Positions 63,198-64,000 of a DNA stretch of 64,000 bases are shown piece by piece. Position numbers and translations under genes: made by a program. The stretch comes from a bacterium. GTDB lineage: Bacteria > Bacillota > Clostridia > Lachnospirales > Lachnospiraceae. The stretch lies in the NCBI GenBank assembly GCA_023663725.1, contig JAMPGX010000010.1, positions 1-64,000 on the forward strand, read 5' to 3'. How positions within the stretch are numbered: position 1 is the stretch's first letter; the number at the start of each line of letters is the position of its first letter. The notes under the pieces were generated by a model. It did no database searches. It was not told the origin of the DNA and saw only the letters and a list, made by a program, of their open reading frames with translations.

Positions 63198-64000
63198 CCT
63201 GCAGCCGCTTTTCACGGTGCAGATATTCAAGGAGTTGCCGGTATTCCCCGTCCTGCGCGGCTGACACCTCCTCCACCGCTTGACTGGCCTGTTTTAAGAT
63301 CTCCGCATCCGTGTAGATATCGCCCATCTGAAAGGTCAGCGCTCCGCTCTGACGGATGCCGAACAGGTCCCCCGGTCCCCGAAGCTTCAAATCCTCCGAG
63401 GCGATGAAAAAACCGTCGTTAGATCGGTTCAAGATCTCCAGCCGCTCCATGGTCTCCCTGTTATCCTGCGCGCTCACAAAGATGCAGTAGCTCTGATGCT
63501 CTCCTCTGCCTACCCTTCCTCTGAGCTGATGGAGCTGGGCCAAGCCAAAACGTTCCGCGTTCTCGACCATCATCACTGTGGCGTTGGGCACATTGATCCC
63601 CACCTCGATGACGGTGGTGGATACCAGCACATCTATGTTGTGGGTCCCATACTCCTCCATGATCCGGTTCTTGTCCGCGGGCCGCATCTTGCCGTGCAGA
63701 GTGGCCACCCGAATATCGGCAGGCAGAGCCGCACGCAGCTTGTCCGCATAGTCTGCCACATTTTCCAGCTCGTCCATCTCTCCCTCCTCCACCATCGGAC
63801 AGATCACATAGGCCTGGCGTCCGGCCCGCACCTCTTTCTCGATAAAGCGGTAGGCGCTGGGACGGTAGGAGGTCCCCACCACACAGTTTTTGATCGGGAG
63901 ACGACCTGTGGGCAGCTCGTCGATGACAGACACCTTCAGATCCCCATAGAGAATAATGGCAAGTGTGCGGGGGATGGGCGTGGCGCTCATGACCAACACA
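63178..64000 (-). CDS. recG: ATP-dependent DNA helicase RecG (3' part; 5' end outside window)
   Basis: At least 273 C-terminal residues. Helicase C motifs: MSATPIPRTLAIILYGDL (motif III), VSTTVIEVGINVPNATVMMVENAERFGLAQLHQLRGRVGRGEHQSYCIF (motifs V-VI) and LKLRGPGDLFGIRQSG. RecG remodels stalled forks and Holliday junctions. In many Firmicutes recG lies near rsmD-coaD; here the topoisomerase genes and accessory block lie between. Confidence 0.97.
   Translation of the reverse strand, partial: VLVMSATPIPRTLAIILYGDLKVSVIDELPTGRLPIKNCVVGTSYRPSAYRFIEKEVRAGRQAYVICPMVEEGEMDELENVADYADKLRAALPADIRVATLHGKMRPADKNRIMEEYGTHNIDVLVSTTVIEVGINVPNATVMMVENAERFGLAQLHQLRGRVGRGEHQSYCIFVSAQDNRETMERLEILNRSNDGFFIASEDLKLRGPGDLFGIRQSGALTFQMGDIYTDAEILKQASQAVEEVSAAQDGEYRQLLEYLHREKRLQVDFRTI

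Overview
The window looks like chromosomal DNA of a low-to-mid GC Firmicute of class Clostridia, most probably Lachnospiraceae. The reasons are the gene order (yggS-sepF, rplU-prp-rpmA-obgE-yhbY-nadD-yqeK-rsfS, lexA opposite a yneA-like gene, rsmD-coaD near a YlbJ-type protein), an L27 that carries the Firmicute N-terminal extension, short-form HisG with HisZ, strong GGAGG ribosome binding sites and TTGACA/TATAAT promoters. No rRNA, tRNA, CRISPR array, complete insertion sequence or prophage was seen. Family assignments come from reading motifs, not from a database search.

Layout. 1-8.7 kb (+ strand): cell division (yggS end, sepF), aroB, lspA, rluD, a cytidylate-kinase-like gene, then the ribosome/GTPase/NAD block rplU to rsfS. 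8.8-14.4 kb: DUF378, lexA and a divergent yneA-like suppressor around a cluster of five LexA-box-like sites, a tyrosine recombinase, ttcA, an AI-2E family permease and dtd. 14.5-31.8 kb (- strand): ThrH, lipoproteins, NUDIX, RNase E/G with DUF2344 and a TIGR03960-type radical SAM protein, an orphan solute-binding lipoprotein, hisZ-G-D-B-I, recU and a pseudouridine synthase. 31.9-42.8 kb: SDR, YgiQ, HAD, RsuA, YlbJ-like, amidase, coiled-coil protein, coaD, rsmD and a gyrase/topo IV A subunit.

42.8-59.7 kb is an accessory block, all on the - strand, lying between the topoisomerase B subunit (60.0-61.9 kb) and A subunit (40.5-42.8 kb) genes. Its upstream half is a tight, partly overlapping operon: a 179-aa protein, tyrosine phosphatase, methyltransferase, large lipoprotein, small kinase, Hsp70, a 1076-aa protein with a degenerate J domain, and a P-loop kinase. 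Its downstream half holds orphan genes: isochorismatase-like, an AAA-ATPase/PD-(D/E)XK protein, AT-rich unknowns, a SUKH/SMI1-like protein and a membrane protein. degV and the 3' part of recG close the window.

Two observations stand out. One is a pair of dispersed elements (32.7 kb and 59.8 kb) that share a conserved core but are closed by long stems of unrelated sequence, as expected for a structured RNA or palindromic repeat family. The other is the Hsp70/J-like/kinase/phosphatase/methyltransferase operon, which I do not recognise as a described system.
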